From contig NC_088299.1 of NCBI RefSeq assembly GCF_032854445.1, positions 14,937,608 through 15,001,607 on the forward strand: a DNA stretch of 64,000 nucleotides, in the 5' to 3' direction. This document shows positions 63,895-64,000 of this stretch, in pieces (position 1 is the first letter of the stretch; each line of letters opens with the position of its first letter). The notes under the pieces are model-generated. The model had not been told where the DNA came from. It searched no databases and saw only the letters and a program-made list of their open reading frames with translations. The position numbers were made by a program, and so were the translations under genes. This DNA comes from Liolophura sinensis. Taxonomy: Eukaryota > Mollusca > Polyplacophora > Chitonida > Chitonidae.

Positions 63895-64000
63895 TATTGC
63901 TCGAAATTTTGCTGTGTGTTGGGTGGTGGTGTTTGAATATGGGCTGCCAATGTCCGTGGAGGGTAAGAATTCAAATCCAACATTAGGCTGCCAGGACAGC

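Overview
The window looks like animal genomic DNA. It has genes with many GT-AG introns, long AT-rich noncoding stretches, tRNA-derived SINEs, a TA-flanked MITE and many minisatellites. The SINE tails, the abundance of TACATGTA-type palindromes and the secreted fibrinogen-domain protein suggest a lophotrochozoan, most likely a mollusc. That placement is an inference and is not proven by any single feature.

Two protein-coding genes can be supported. The first, on the + strand, is an orthologue of RREB1 (Ras-responsive element-binding protein 1; Drosophila hindsight/pebbled). I can chain 16 coding exons (34347-59742) with consistent phases into about 1777 residues, with roughly 20 C2H2 zinc fingers and two CtBP-type motifs (PLDFS, PMDLS). 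The start codon is missing: the first exon found begins in mid-codon, so the initiating exon lies further upstream or was too short to recognise. The second, on the - strand, is a secreted angiopoietin-like fibrinogen-domain protein of 377 residues in 4 exons (56931-52665). It lies entirely inside the 11.6-kb RREB1 intron between exons 12 and 13.

Layout: 1-34346 holds no convincing coding sequence. It contains minisatellites (61 bp x ~28, 54 bp x ~9, 55 bp x ~12, 37 bp x ~10), SINE fragments, a foldback element, an LTR-like element with a CRE/TATA promoter on the - strand, and a few CpG-clustered or motif-rich blocks that could be enhancers. It is either upstream DNA or the large 5' intron of RREB1. 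34347-45619 carries RREB1 exons 1-12. 45620-57266 is the host intron, with the nested antisense gene at its right end and a succession of diverged minisatellites (48.8-51.9 kb). 57267-59742 carries RREB1 exons 13-16. 59743-63640 is probable 3' UTR and flank. A 211-bp MITE sits at 63684-63894.

The most unusual pattern is that three tandem repeats start inside coding sequence and run across a gene-structure boundary. They are a 61-bp triplication of the end of RREB1 exon 6 with its splice donor, a 54-bp array seeded by the acceptor and start of exon 3 of the nested gene, and a 24-bp array starting at the RREB1 stop codon. The last leaves an in-frame open extension of 84 codons after the TAA.
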